From Gracilariopsis chorda (taxonomy: Eukaryota > Rhodophyta > Florideophyceae > Gracilariales > Gracilariaceae), in contig NBIV01000562.1 of the NCBI GenBank assembly GCA_003194525.1, forward strand, positions 1-26,422: DNA of 26,422 nucleotides, given 5' to 3'. The position numbers were made by a program, and so were the translations under genes. Numbering within the stretch: the first letter of the stretch is position 1; each line of letters begins with the position of its first letter. Below are positions 8,384 to 17,578 of the stretch, piece by piece. Below the pieces are notes generated by a model. That model saw only the letters and a program-made list of their open reading frames with translations, did not search any database and had not been told where the DNA came from.

Positions 8384-9781
8384 CCCCGAGCGTCGATCGC
8401 GATGGCCACTGTCGACTACAAACCCATTGTCCAAGGTGAGACGAACTTCAGTTGAGCGAAAGAAAGATTCAATGCCCTTGTCCGCCAAGTATCCTATGGA
8501 CACCAAATTGTATTCCAGTTCTGGAACGAACAGGACATCAGGCAATCGTAGGTTTGCGTACTCAAATGGCAATACTATGTCACCCCGCTGCGTTGCACAT
8601 ACTTCAGTATTGTCGGCAAGCATGATGGTTCGAGTTTCTACGTTGTGCAAAGACTCGGGAATAAACGCAGACACCGAATGGAAAAAGTGTGATGTAGCAC
8701 CACTATCGGCATAGGTGTCCATATCACAACTGTCGGGAGGTACGATGGAAGACTTTTGCAGTGCCATACCACATACCTCAATCTTTGATGAACTACCAGC
8801 CGGTTTATTGCAAGACTTGGACGCCCCAGATTTGCTCTTCGATTTGATGTTAAGCTTGTCCAGGATGCTTTTGGGTAAGTGATTATCTGGGTTATCGGGA
8901 TTCACATGGCATCTGTCCTTTGTGTGACCATCACGATCACAGAATTCACAGTGATAAGTCCGGTTACTGGACACCACGTATGCTCTACCAGTTGTACTTG
9001 GCCGATCATCAGAGTCACTTCCATCCCTGATGTGAGTGTGACTGGAGTATTGGGACACTCGTGAACCACCAGAACCTTTGCTTCTGTTCTTCTTTCGTCT
9101 TCGCGTACGTCCAGAACTAGAAGAACTGACCAGACGAGCATTGTACTCATCGATCAAAGTGGTTGCCACATAGTCCCAAGTCAGTTCCGATATGTCCTTG
9201 GTACGGAGTGCAGCAGCCGTGGACTCCAACGAACTGTTCGGATCAATGGAAGCAAGTAGCATAGGTGCCTTGTGAGACTCCGGTATAGCAGCATCCTTGC
9301 CCATACGGTCTAACTGAGCGAACAATGCCGTGTATTGATCCACATAGCTGGACATGTTCTCACCGCTGTACGACATTCGGAACAATCGTGTCTGCACTGC
9401 AATTCTAGATACAGTCCTATTGGAGGCATAAAGTCCATCCAAGAGTTGCAACATACGTGCAGGATCATCATCCACGTCCATGACTACGCGTAATGGAGCA
9501 TCACCAAGAGCACAGATGATGATACCACAATCCTTTTCTCGTTTCGCAATGATACGGGGAGTTGCTATTTCAGTGCCACTACCTGCGGTAGTTGTGTCTT
9601 GAGTTGAAATATCTGTGGTAGATTGAACCCCACAGGGATTCGCGACATTCCAGACACCATTAATACGGCATGCAGCACGGAGACGGTGACGCCACAGCAT
9701 ATAATCATCACCACGCTTACCATGGAAACGAGGAATTTTCATTCCAGATGTGGATTCCGTTTCAACTTCGGAGTCTGACAT
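8384..9781 (-). CDS. Family B Gag-protease, downstream copy, 3' truncated
   Basis: Gag and protease of family B. The start chosen is the ATG at 9781 (product begins MSDSEVETE), the first Met after the leader; an upstream in-frame extension exists but lies in leader-type sequence. Residues about 15-220 form the copia Gag region. A basic Arg/Lys/Ser stretch precedes a CCHC knuckle (C278, C281, H286, C291). The protease DSG follows (D359, codon 8705-8707). The gene is cut in the pre-integrase region at 8384, where the A2 3' LTR takes over and supplies a chance stop a few bases later. It is near-identical to the copy at 14245-15581. Its pol half is absent here, presumably beyond the A block or lost. 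Confidence 0.9.
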
Positions 9782-9993
9782 GGTTCCTACGGGACTAGAA
9801 CCAAAGAAAAGCAACAAAAGCAACTATGTAGATGCCAAATGTAGTGATATCCACGCAATGTATTGAAGCCGAAAGAGGGATTTCAAGGCTTCTGTTACAC
9901 AAAGAACCAGAAAAACTGGAGCGGAGAAGAATCTCAAACACTCAACAGCGAAAACTTCAGAGGAGACCGTGTAACCAAGTCTACTACGCTTGT

Positions 9994-10007
9994 CGAGACG
10001 CGTCTCG
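9994..10007 (-). other. Family B leader palindrome
   Basis: CGAGACGCGTCTCG is perfectly self-complementary. Family C has CCAGACGCGTCTGG at the equivalent place, changed at both mirror positions so that symmetry is kept. A candidate RNA dimerisation loop, by analogy with retroviral dimer-initiation palindromes. Confidence 0.55.
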
Positions 10008-10102
10008 TACGCGATCACAGGCAGAGTTCGGGTACTCAACGCCCGGAGTATACTCACAGGACGTACTGATACGAGCCTGGACAGAAATAAAACTTCTTAA
10101 GA

Positions 10103-10225
10103 CGGGCGCACTGGCAGGAGATACTATCCCCGCTACCCTAGAGGTCCGAATCCTCTGGTCCCTGGTAACTCTCTCCAGGTGAGATGCGGTTTCTGCAACC
10201 AATCCTGCTCTGCGCACTTCAGAGC
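10103..10225 (-). promoter_or_regulatory. Family B four-hairpin leader module
   Basis: On the - strand: H0 GCTCTG/CAGAGC with loop AAGTGCG (10225-10207), H1 CCTGG/CCAGG (10179-10161), H2 AGAGG/CCTCT with a 7-nt loop (10156-10140), and H3 GGGGAT/ATCTCC with one G-U pair (10131-10117). The tail ends GTGCGCCCG at 10103. Spacers H1-H2 (4 nt), H2-H3 (8 nt) and the 14-nt tail equal those in A and C. Confidence 0.7.
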
Positions 10226-10550
10226 GAGGGGCTTTACAATCCGTACGAGACGTCCAAGGGAGGCTAGTAGCTGACGCGATAAGCTTTCACCAGTTAACCC
10301 CTTCTAGTCGCTTGCCGGAAAATAGCGCGGTCTTCCTTGTGCGCTGAAGCAAAGAAGCAGGGATCGGAACAGGGGCAGGTCGGCTTACCAGAGAAGGTGT
10401 CTCTGAACGCTTTGCCTACTTTCACCACTGCCACTCGACTTCCACAAGATTCGCTCGCTCGCAACGCAACGCGTACCTGCGCGAAAGAAAAACCAGTCTT
10501 CGTAGAATCCAAAGAGATATTAGTAGAGCTCGACGTCTGCAAAAAGTCGA

Positions 10551-10568
10551 CGCTCTGGGCCCATAACA
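10551..10568 (-). other. Family B primer-binding site
   Basis: The - strand reads TGTTATGGGCCCAGAG right after the LTR end CAACA. It is the initiator tRNA-Met anticodon-arm type shared with A and C, but its first base is T where A and C have G. Confidence 0.72.
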
Positions 10569-11301
10569 TGTTGCAACGCACGCGGGTTATGAAAACAAAA
10601 GGGAAGAAACAACGGGAGGAAGAAGAAACAAGAAAATAAAACAAGGAAGGTTGTCAGCCTTAGTCGACCAGTTTACTCGACAGGAGGCGAAGCCAATCTA
10701 CATATACCCTACCGCACACACTTCACCGTCGTCGCAGCAAGCGACGGCGGTGGTTGCACCATTACACTACACGTTATTCGTGTGTGCAGGTGTACACGAA
10801 ACGCGCACACAATCTAGAGGGTCACAGTTTCAAATAACTAAATCAATCAATGCGGCAAATCCATTGCCAGTCCCTTGATCTGGAACCAGCTCTAGAAAAT
10901 CAACAATTACCATCCTTGCACTCCAACCCCTCCGCCCAGCTCGCAAACGCACATTGTCCCAAATCACCCAATACAGCTCCCATTCGCATCTTCGGCATTG
11001 CAGCACAACCGTCTACTGCGCGCACACTTGGACCAACCACATTGCTCCACTTGTGCATATCCGCAATCCAGTACCATACAGTCCATAACACTTGTACGGT
11101 ATACAATGCATATAGCATTTTGCAGTAGCCAATCACATTGCCGTTTCACGTTGGGTTTGAGCAGAGGCGCATATGCGCGTTTGGAGCGAGGGGCTCCAAA
11201 AGTGCCCATCGTCCCCTGAAGGTTTGGTTTTGGACCAAGCTGACACCTTCTGTGGGGGTTGGCCAGGCACTCGACCACTTGTAGAGTTCAACACTTCAAC
11301 A
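10569..11301 (-). repeat. Family B LTR (733 bp), shared by two tandem units
   Basis: On the - strand it starts TGTTGAAG right after the GA-rich tract ending pol, and ends TTGCAACA before the primer site; TGTTG/CAACA are the terminal inverted repeats. It serves as 3' LTR for the pol upstream and as 5' LTR for the leader and gag downstream. It holds a perfect GCGCATATGCGC palindrome (11167-11178) and TAGCCAAT on the + strand near 11126-11133, both shared with the A and C LTRs. The remaining U3 is unlike A. Confidence 0.88.
10672..10706 (-). promoter_or_regulatory. Family B LTR core promoter
   Basis: TATATG on the - strand (10706-10701) is followed 29 nt later by AGTAAA (10677-10672). Spacing and motif match the A and C LTRs. 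The AGTAAA is probably at or near the transcript start. Confidence 0.6.
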
Positions 11302-14241
11302 CTCCTCCTCGAGTTCCTGTCCAAGACCAAGCCGTTTGAGAATTGCATTAACAATCATACGTCCCAATGGCTTGGTGAGTAAATCGGCATCATTCAGCTC
11401 ACTTGGGACGTATTGAACACTAATCACATTGTCTCGTATGAGATCTCGGATAAAGTGAACCTTTACATCAATGTGCTTAGCACGACTAGAAGGACACCTT
11501 TCACCACCAGCCCACTCCAATGCGCACTGGTTGTCAGAGTGTAGAGGAACCAAAGGTTTCATGTCGAAGCCGCATTCCCGTAGCACACGAGCAACCCATA
11601 CCACTTCCTGTGCAGCCAAAGTCAGAGCATAGTACTCCGCCTCGCCAGTGGATAGCGCAACTGACGCTTGTTTTCTACCACCATACCAGCAGGTTGCTGA
11701 CCCAAGTTTAACGATATACCCGGACATCGACTTCCGACTCGTAGTATCTCCAGCGTAGTCAGAGTCCACAAAACCATGCAGATCTAGCGATCCAGGCCTG
11801 TAGCATAGCCCATGCTGTCGCGTTCCACACAGGTACCTGAGCACACGCTTCACTGCTTTGTGACACCAAGCGGTAGGAGCACTCTGAAAACGAGCCAGGA
11901 TGAGAACTGGTGCAAGTATATCCAACCTAGTACGTAGTGCCAAGTACAGCAGAGACCCGATCATCTGCTGGTACAACTGCACATCCATTGGTGATTTGTC
12001 CTCCTCCATTGCTAGAGATGTGAAGAAGCACTCCACCATAGGGCTAGGTACTGGCTTAGCGTTCTGGAGACCAAATCGTCGAAGTATACTTTCAATATAC
12101 AGCGACTGTCCCAGCTTGACACCAAGGAGTTGTCCGGCTGTACCTATCTTCCATGACAGCTCCACGCCAAGGTACAGAGTGATTCGGTTCTCAATGCGGA
12201 GGTCATAGAGTGTTTTGAGCTCCTCCAACACCGTAGTCCGTTGCTCCAGCGTTGGGGTGAACACCAGAATGTCGTCCACATATACGAGTATGTAGGCATA
12301 CATGCCATCTCCAACCTTTCGCTTGAGTACGCACGGTGCGCTGGGTAGTTCCTCAAAACCCAACCTCTTCATGTCTGCTTTGAACTTGGTGTGCCATGCT
12401 AGATGAGCCTGTTTCAAACCGTACATAGCCTTGAGTAACTTATAGCACTTTGTGGTCAGACCAGGAACACCAGGCGGTGACATCACCCACACGTCTTCTT
12501 TAAGCTCACCGTTGAGAAATGCAGTCTTAACATCTACTTGAGCCACATACATCTGAAGACAAAGTGCGACGTACAGGAACATGCGGACCAGGCTAAATGG
12601 CACTACTGGCGCATATGTCTCCATGTAGTTCTGCCCGTATGTCTGGTGATTGCCACCAGCCACAACCCTAGCCTTGAATCTCTCAACTGATCCTTTGGCA
12701 TCGCGCTTTACGTTTAGAATGACATGAGTAGGAAGAGGCTGAGAGGCAGGTGATTCATCCTCCTCCCAAGTGTTCTTCTCCTCCAGAGATGTGAGTTCTT
12801 CATCAATGGCACTCTTCCAAAGGCTCTGCTCAAGTGGTGTGGCAGACAGTGCTTCGCCCAGAGTAGGTTCATCACTGGTAGTAATATCCATTTGTGACGT
12901 TGCACTACCGGCCATGTACCACCACTTAGCTGGTGCACGTCGTGTACGGCGAGGATAGCGTGGTTCTGGTTCAGATTCCGGTAAGACATCAGTGTCCGAA
13001 GTATGTTGACTAGCACTTGGGGCATGCTCACCACAATTGTCTAGGTCCGAATCGTCACCAGAAGTATGCTCGCTATCATCTGGATGATCGGTACCGCTTT
13101 CAATGCTCTGTGCCGTTGGTATAGGAGTGGATTCAATATGTTCCGTATCACTCTCAATGTCGAATGGGGTGTCCACAGAAACCATACTACCACTCTCAGT
13201 ATCGATTTCAGAGTGATCTGTGCATTCATAAGTATCATCTGATGCACCTTCATCACTCATAACATGTTCCAGAAATGGTGCCCCAGGGAACTTGGACTCG
13301 TCAAATGTCACATGCCGAGACTTTACAATGCGTGGAATCTCATCACTATCATTGACTAAAACATCATACACACCATGCTCAAGAGTCTGCAAGTACACTC
13401 CCTCAAGTGCACGAGACTCGAACTTGGTATCCGGTTTCATCTTAAGCACGAACGCAGCACACCCAAACACTTTGACATGCTTCAGGGATGGTTTTGAACC
13501 AGTCATCAAAAGGTAAGGGCTGCTTCCAGTTGTTGAGTGATAAACCCTATTGCGAACATGTATGACGTGCTTTAATGCGTATGGCCACAAGCACTCTGGC
13601 AGACTTGCCTGTATGAGCAAAGCTCGAGCAGCTTCCTCCATATTGCGATTGATGCGCTCGGCTATTGCATTGTGTTCCGGAGTATACGGAGGACAGAAAG
13701 AAGTGTCTTGAAGATTGTTGGCAGGGTTCAGCTGCAACGCAATATACTCCTGGGCATTATCCGAGTGCACTTTCGCAATGGCCACTCCTCCAAGCTGCTG
13801 GAACTTGTGCTCAACTGCATCGAATACAACAGCAATTTCACTTTTATGGGTCATGAAGCCTAAGAGTGCATACCTTGAATGCTCGTCAAGGAAGGTAGAG
13901 GCATATTGAAACTTTTGTGGGAATGAAGGTACAAGGGGTACTAGTATATCGGAGTGTATAACCTCACCTACGGCTGATGCTCGGTCGTATTTGCCAGGGA
14001 ACGGAAGTTTATGTGCCTTACCAAGCATACACGGGCGGCATATCTCCTCTATTCCCGACATCTTCGGCACCCCTTCAGCATGTTTGTAAACTGACTGGAG
14101 GTCGCGCGCATTGATGTGGGCAAGTCGCCGATGCCATAGATTAGCAATACTGGACTCCGATGTCTTCATGCAATGATCTCCACTAGTTGGTGACGAGGAT
14201 GGGGTTGGGTTGGTACCTTGCAATATCGGATCGGGTAAGGT
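11296..14241 (-). CDS. Family B integrase, reverse transcriptase and RNase H
   Basis: The long uninterrupted pol half of the family B polyprotein, lying in frame with gag and separated from it only by a TAA (14242-14244). Counting from the TTG codon at 14223: the zinc finger has H31, H36, C62 and C65. The integrase core has D92 (IHSD), D155 (VHSDNAQEY) and E189 (IAERINR); the last two are 33 residues apart where 35 is typical. An acid-rich linker follows, then RT with TAFLNGE and the catalytic YVDD (codons 12282-12271, about residue 648). RNase H follows, with DSDYAGD, STGEAEYY, SDNQ and the AKHIDVKVHF signature. It ends with Cys-stop encoded by the first six bases of the LTR (TGTTGA). No other lesion is visible. 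Position 14241 is simply the first codon after the TAA. Confidence 0.93.
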   Translation of the reverse strand, partial: TLPDPILQGTNPTPSSSPTSGDHCMKTSESSIANLWHRRLAHINARDLQSVYKHAEGVPKMSGIEEICRPCMLGKAHKLPFPGKYDRASAVGEVIHSDILVPLVPSFPQKFQYASTFLDEHSRYALLGFMTHKSEIAVVFDAVEHKFQQLGGVAIAKVHSDNAQEYIALQLNPANNLQDTSFCPPYTPEHNAIAERINRNMEEAARALLIQASLPECLWPYALKHVIHVRNRVYHSTTGSSPYLLMTGSKPSLKHVKVFGCAAFVLKMKPDTKFESRALEGVYLQTLEHGVYDVLVNDSDEIPRIVKSRHVTFDESKFPGAPFLEHVMSDEGASDDTYECTDHSEIDTESGSMVSVDTPFDIESDTEHIESTPIPTAQSIESGTDHPDDSEHTSGDDSDLDNCGEHAPSASQHTSDTDVLPESEPEPRYPRRTRRAPAKWWYMAGSATSQMDITTSDEPTLGEALSATPLEQSLWKSAIDEELTSLEEKNTWEEDESPASQPLPTHVILNVKRDAKGSVERFKARVVAGGNHQTYGQNYMETYAPVVPFSLVRMFLYVALCLQMYVAQVDVKTAFLNGELKEDVWVMSPPGVPGLTTKCYKLLKAMYGLKQAHLAWHTKFKADMKRLGFEELPSAPCVLKRKVGDGMYAYILVYVDDILVFTPTLEQRTTVLEELKTLYDLRIENRITLYLGVELSWKIGTAGQLLGVKLGQSLYIESILRRFGLQNAKPVPSPMVECFFTSLAMEEDKSPMDVQLYQQMIGSLLYLALRTRLDILAPVLILARFQSAPTAWCHKAVKRVLRYLCGTRQHGLCYRPGSLDLHGFVDSDYAGDTTSRKSMSGYIVKLGSATCWYGGRKQASVALSTGEAEYYALTLAAQEVVWVARVLRECGFDMKPLVPLHSDNQCALEWAGGERCPSSRAKHIDVKVHFIRDLIRDNVISVQYVPSELNDADLLTKPLGRMIVNAILKRLGLGQELEEEC
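11302..11313 (-). other. Family B polypurine tract (weak)
   Basis: CTCGAGGAGGAG on the - strand abuts the LTR start and overlaps the last codons of pol. It is less pure than the tract of family A but is in the expected place. Confidence 0.5.
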
Positions 14242-15581
14242 TTACAACCCCGAGCGTCGATCGCGATGGCCACTGCCGACTACAAACCCATTGTCCAAGG
14301 TGAGACGAACTTCACTTGAGCGAAAGAAAGATTCAATGCCCTTGTCCGCCAAGCATCCTACGGACACCAAATTGTATTCCAGTTCTGGAACGAACAGGAC
14401 ATCAGTCAATCGTAGGTTTGCGTACTCAAATGGCAATACTATGTCACCCCGCTGCGTTGCACATACTTCAGTATTGTCGGCAAGCATGATGGTTCGAGTT
14501 TCTACGTTGTGCAAAGACTCGGGAATAAACGCAGACACCGAATGGAAAAAGTGTGATGTAGCACCACTATCGGCATAGGTGTCCATATCACAACTGTCGG
14601 GAGGTACGATGGAAGACTTTTCCAGTGCCATACCACATACCTCAATCTTTGATGAACTACCAGCCGGTTTATTGCAAGACTTGGACGCCCCAGATTTGCT
14701 CTTCGATTTGATGTTAAGCTTGTCCAGGATGCTTTTGGGTAAGTGATTATCTGGGTTATCGGGATTCACATGGCATCTGTCCTTTGTGTGACCATCACGA
14801 TCACAGAATTCACAGTGATAAGTCCGGTTACTGGACACCACGTATGCTCTACCAGTTGTACTTGGCCGATCATCAGAGTCACTTCCATCCCTGATGTGAG
14901 TGTGACTGGAGTATTGGGACACTCGTGAACCACCAGAACCTTTGCTTCTGTTCTTCTTTCGTCTTCGCGTACGTCCAGAACTAGAAGAACTGACCAGACG
15001 AGCATTGTACTCATCGATCAAAGTGGTTGCCACATAGTCCCAAGTCAGTTCCGATATGTCCTTGGTACGGAGTGCAGCAGCCGTGGACTCCAACGAACTG
15101 TTCGGATCAATGGAAGCAAGTAGCATAGGTGCCTTGTGAGACTCCGGTATAGCAGCATCCTTGCCCATACGGTCTAACTGAGCGAACAATGCCGTGTATT
15201 GATCCACATAGCTGGACATGTTCTCACCGCTGTACGACATTCGGAACAATCGTGTCTGCACTGCAATTCTAGATACAGTCCTATTGGAGGCATAACGTCC
15301 ATCCAAGAGTTGCAACATACGTGCAGGATCATCATCCACGTCCATGACTACGCGTAATGGAGCATCACCAAGAGCACAGATGATGATACCACAAGCCTTT
15401 CCTCGTTTCGCAATGATACGGGGAGTTGCTATTTCAGTGCCACTACCTGCGGTAGTTGTGTCTTGAGTTGAAATATCTGTGGTAGATTGAACCCCAGAGG
15501 GATTCGCGACATTCCAGACACCATTAATACGGCATGCAGCACGGAAACGGTGACGCCACAGCATATAATCATCACCACGCT
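14242..15581 (-). pseudogene. Family B Gag-protease, upstream copy, 5' truncated with nonsense end
   Basis: This is the same protein as at 8384-9781, with its first 22 or so codons replaced by the A3 LTR at 15581/15582. The CCHC knuckle (around 14803-14814 and downstream on the - strand) and the protease DSG (Asp codon 14571-14569) are kept. It ends at TAA (14244-14242) in the pre-integrase context SGL-stop, where copia elements commonly have SGLY. The frame then continues straight into pol. A TAC or TAT to TAA change is the simplest explanation; readthrough between gag-protease and integrase is the alternative. It has no start codon of its own. Confidence 0.88.
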
Positions 15582-16359
15582 TGTTGGCAGTAGTACCTGT
15601 GCTGTCACTGAAAACCAAATGTTCCGGGGAGCATGGGCTGTTTTAGAGGGTACCTCTGCAAAAGCGCATATGCGCGTGTGCGCGAACCCAACGTGAAACT
15701 GGCTTCTGATTGGCTACTGCAAATGTACATATGCAACGTGGTGCGTACAAGTGGTATGGCATAACTGGATCGGTTGGACACACCCACGTGTCCAGCTACT
15801 ACAGTGGTCACAGTGTACGTTGTGTGCAGGGGATACTGATGAAGTGGTTGACAGCTGGTACAAGTGGTACAGCCGTGGTTGGTACAATGGTAAGGTGCGC
15901 ATGCACTGTCAACAGGTTTACACATGCACGGGAATATTGATGACGTGGGTGTTGTGTGCATCGCCACATGATGACATGGCACTAACACCACAGGTTACGT
16001 GCGGACTTACCGTAACGTGTTGACTTACCGTGATGTGTTGGCATGTGCTGGCGTGTGTTGGAGTCGTGAATTTGTGCCTTGTCATGGTCATGTGTATGCA
16101 CGTAACTATTACAGAACATTGGTGCGTTGGTGTGCGTTGGTGTACTGAGGTTGTGCTGAGCTGGCTATGTCATGTTAGATGATGATTGGTAGTATTGAGT
16201 GTCCCTGCTTAGTGGTTTAGGTTTTACTTGTAGTTGGTGTTCCCGCGCAATTCGAGTTTAGAGTGGTATATAAGATGTGCCTGAAGGACCTCCAAGTAAA
16301 TCCAGCCAGAGCTGGCGAACTTCCCTTCCATCCCCTCAACTTCCTTTCAACTTTCAACA
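15582..16359 (+). repeat. A3 5' LTR (778 bp)
   Basis: TGTTGG to TTCAACA. It has a perfect GCGCATATGCGC palindrome (15664-15675), inverted CCAAT GATTGGCT (15708-15715), an inverted repeat GGACAC/GTGTCC around CACGTG (15776-15793), and a second conserved block GATTGGTAGTATTG from 16183. This is the best-preserved family A LTR in the window. Confidence 0.95.
16267..16300 (+). promoter_or_regulatory. A3 5' LTR core promoter (intact)
   Basis: TATATAAG at 16267-16274 and AGTAAA at 16295-16300, 28 nt apart. Both are intact, unlike the A2 LTRs. The U3/R border probably lies at or near AGTAAA. Confidence 0.68.
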
Positions 16360-16377
16360 GGTTATGGGCCCAGCCCC
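16360..16377 (+). other. A3 primer-binding site
   Basis: GGTTATGGGCCCAGCC directly after CAACA, the initiator tRNA-Met anticodon-arm type, with no base changed relative to A4. Confidence 0.82.
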
Positions 16378-17330
16378 GCTGACCGCTGCCGCTATCCCTT
16401 TCCGTATCGTTCGTCTGTCGCCGCTCTCCCTCACCGCCGTTCATCCGTTTCGCTGTTGTTGCCTCTTTCGTCGTTGCGTCGGGTGTCTTGATCCCATTGT
16501 TGGTCGGTGTTGGTCATTCTCCTTTGGTTTGCGTTCCTCCCTGAGGGCGTTGTGGTGGTAGTGGTTCGACGTTTACTTCCTATCGTTGTTCAGTTGGGCC
16601 TCCGTTGTTGCCCGTGTTGTCGATCGCTATCTAATTTGTGTGTGACACTCCCTCTATCTTGTGTTTTGGGATCCCCGAGTCGTTTGTCGGGTCGTATCCG
16701 TGAGGTCGAGTCGGTCTAGTTTCGAAGTCTGGGCTCCGTGATCGTGTGCTCAGCAGTTGTTTGTTTTTCGTGTTTCTTAATCATCATCTGGTGTCCAGTG
16801 CGACGAGCGGTTGATCCGGGTTACTTTGGGTGATTCCAGGTATCCGGGGACGTGAGCCTGGCGGCTTGAACCAAAGCGGGTGTACTGTCGAGCGGCTTCC
16901 CACCGGTCCATTTGGACAGATAACGGTGACGGTCGTTAAGACCTGGTAAGTTCAGCGGGTGCATCTGTGGACGGGGTGCCGTGGCGTACTGCGCTGGTGC
17001 GGGTGATTGAATTATTTGTTTTGATCCTGACTGCGTGTCGGGATTCTTGGGCTGTTGCGAAGGTATTCCATAACGAGCTTTTGATCCGTGCATCTGACCC
17101 TTGGGCGTTTGTGCGGGGAGGCGACGTGGCGTAGGCTGACCTCCTTCTTAGGATCAGGCCGCGTGTGACCTTAAGTGGTTGCGCGTTAGCAGCGTACTTT
17201 GGCTGCCATAGTAGCTTCAGTTTCGAGGTCGCGCAAGTTCTTGCAAGAGGCCAGAGAGGGTTATACTTGGTGAAGGCATATCTTGGGTCATTAACCATCC
17301 TCTGGAAGCCTCGTAGAGAGCGACGCATCT

Positions 17331-17449
17331 TCTCCTTAGACGTAGGAGAGGGAAGACAGAAGAAGACGTCTTGTACCCGGAGCATCTCCGGGGGCCAGGG
17401 GTCCGACACCCTAGGGTAGCGGAGGTAGTTTCTCCCGTCAGTGCGCCCG
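17331..17449 (+). promoter_or_regulatory. A3 four-hairpin leader module
   Basis: Same as in A2: H0 17331-17349, H1 17376-17392, H2 17397-17412, H3 17421-17435, tail to 17449. H3 here is GGAGG/TCTCC, so one G-C pair of A2 has become G-U and the stem can still form. Confidence 0.7.
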
Positions 17450-17578
17450 AATTTGAAGTTTTGTTGTTGTTGTTGTCGTTGTTTTTGTTGTTATTGTTGT
17501 CGTTGTTGCCATTTTTGTACTACTTAAGTGCCGTAGGTCTTTCATCGCACCTGTGCTGTTTGTTGACATCTACCAAGC

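Larger units (their letters stand above)
9782..10568 (-). other. Family B untranslated leader
   Basis: About 790 nt from the primer-binding site to the gag ATG, with no convincing sense ORF. Much of it aligns by eye with the family C leader (25739-26422), so B and C are related. It holds the hairpin module (10103-10225) and a 14-bp palindrome (9994-10007). Confidence 0.8.
8384..15581 (-). mobile_element. Family B copia tandem, truncated at both ends
   Basis: Read on the - strand: gag lacking its first ~22 codons (from 15581), pol, one LTR (11301 to 10569), primer site, leader, then a second gag running to 8384. Two units therefore share a single LTR. The two gag copies differ at only about a dozen positions in 1.3 kb by eye. 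Both outer ends are cut by family A LTRs. Coding sequence and LTR differ from family A, but the leader module and parts of the LTR are shared. Confidence 0.88.
16360..17578 (+). other. A3 untranslated leader
   Basis: 1.22 kb between the LTR and the gag ATG. It contains the 28-nt segment missing from A2, bounded by TGACCT repeats (17138-17143 and 17166-17171). An antisense frame of 157 codons (17409 to 16936) and a shorter overlapping one (17093 to 16821) are both kept in A4. The hairpin module and TTG tract (17459-17508) precede gag. Confidence 0.8.

Noticed and set aside
10140..10156. tRNA T-arm-like hairpin (5-bp stem, 7-nt loop with TTCGGA) in the leader
   Set aside because: No acceptor stem, D arm or anticodon arm surrounds it, and the A and C versions do not keep the loop length, so no tRNA gene is called.
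15710..15940. 76-codon ORF repeated in every family A LTR
   Set aside because: It recurs only because the LTR recurs; it lies over U3 promoter elements, has no domain and no conserved start context.
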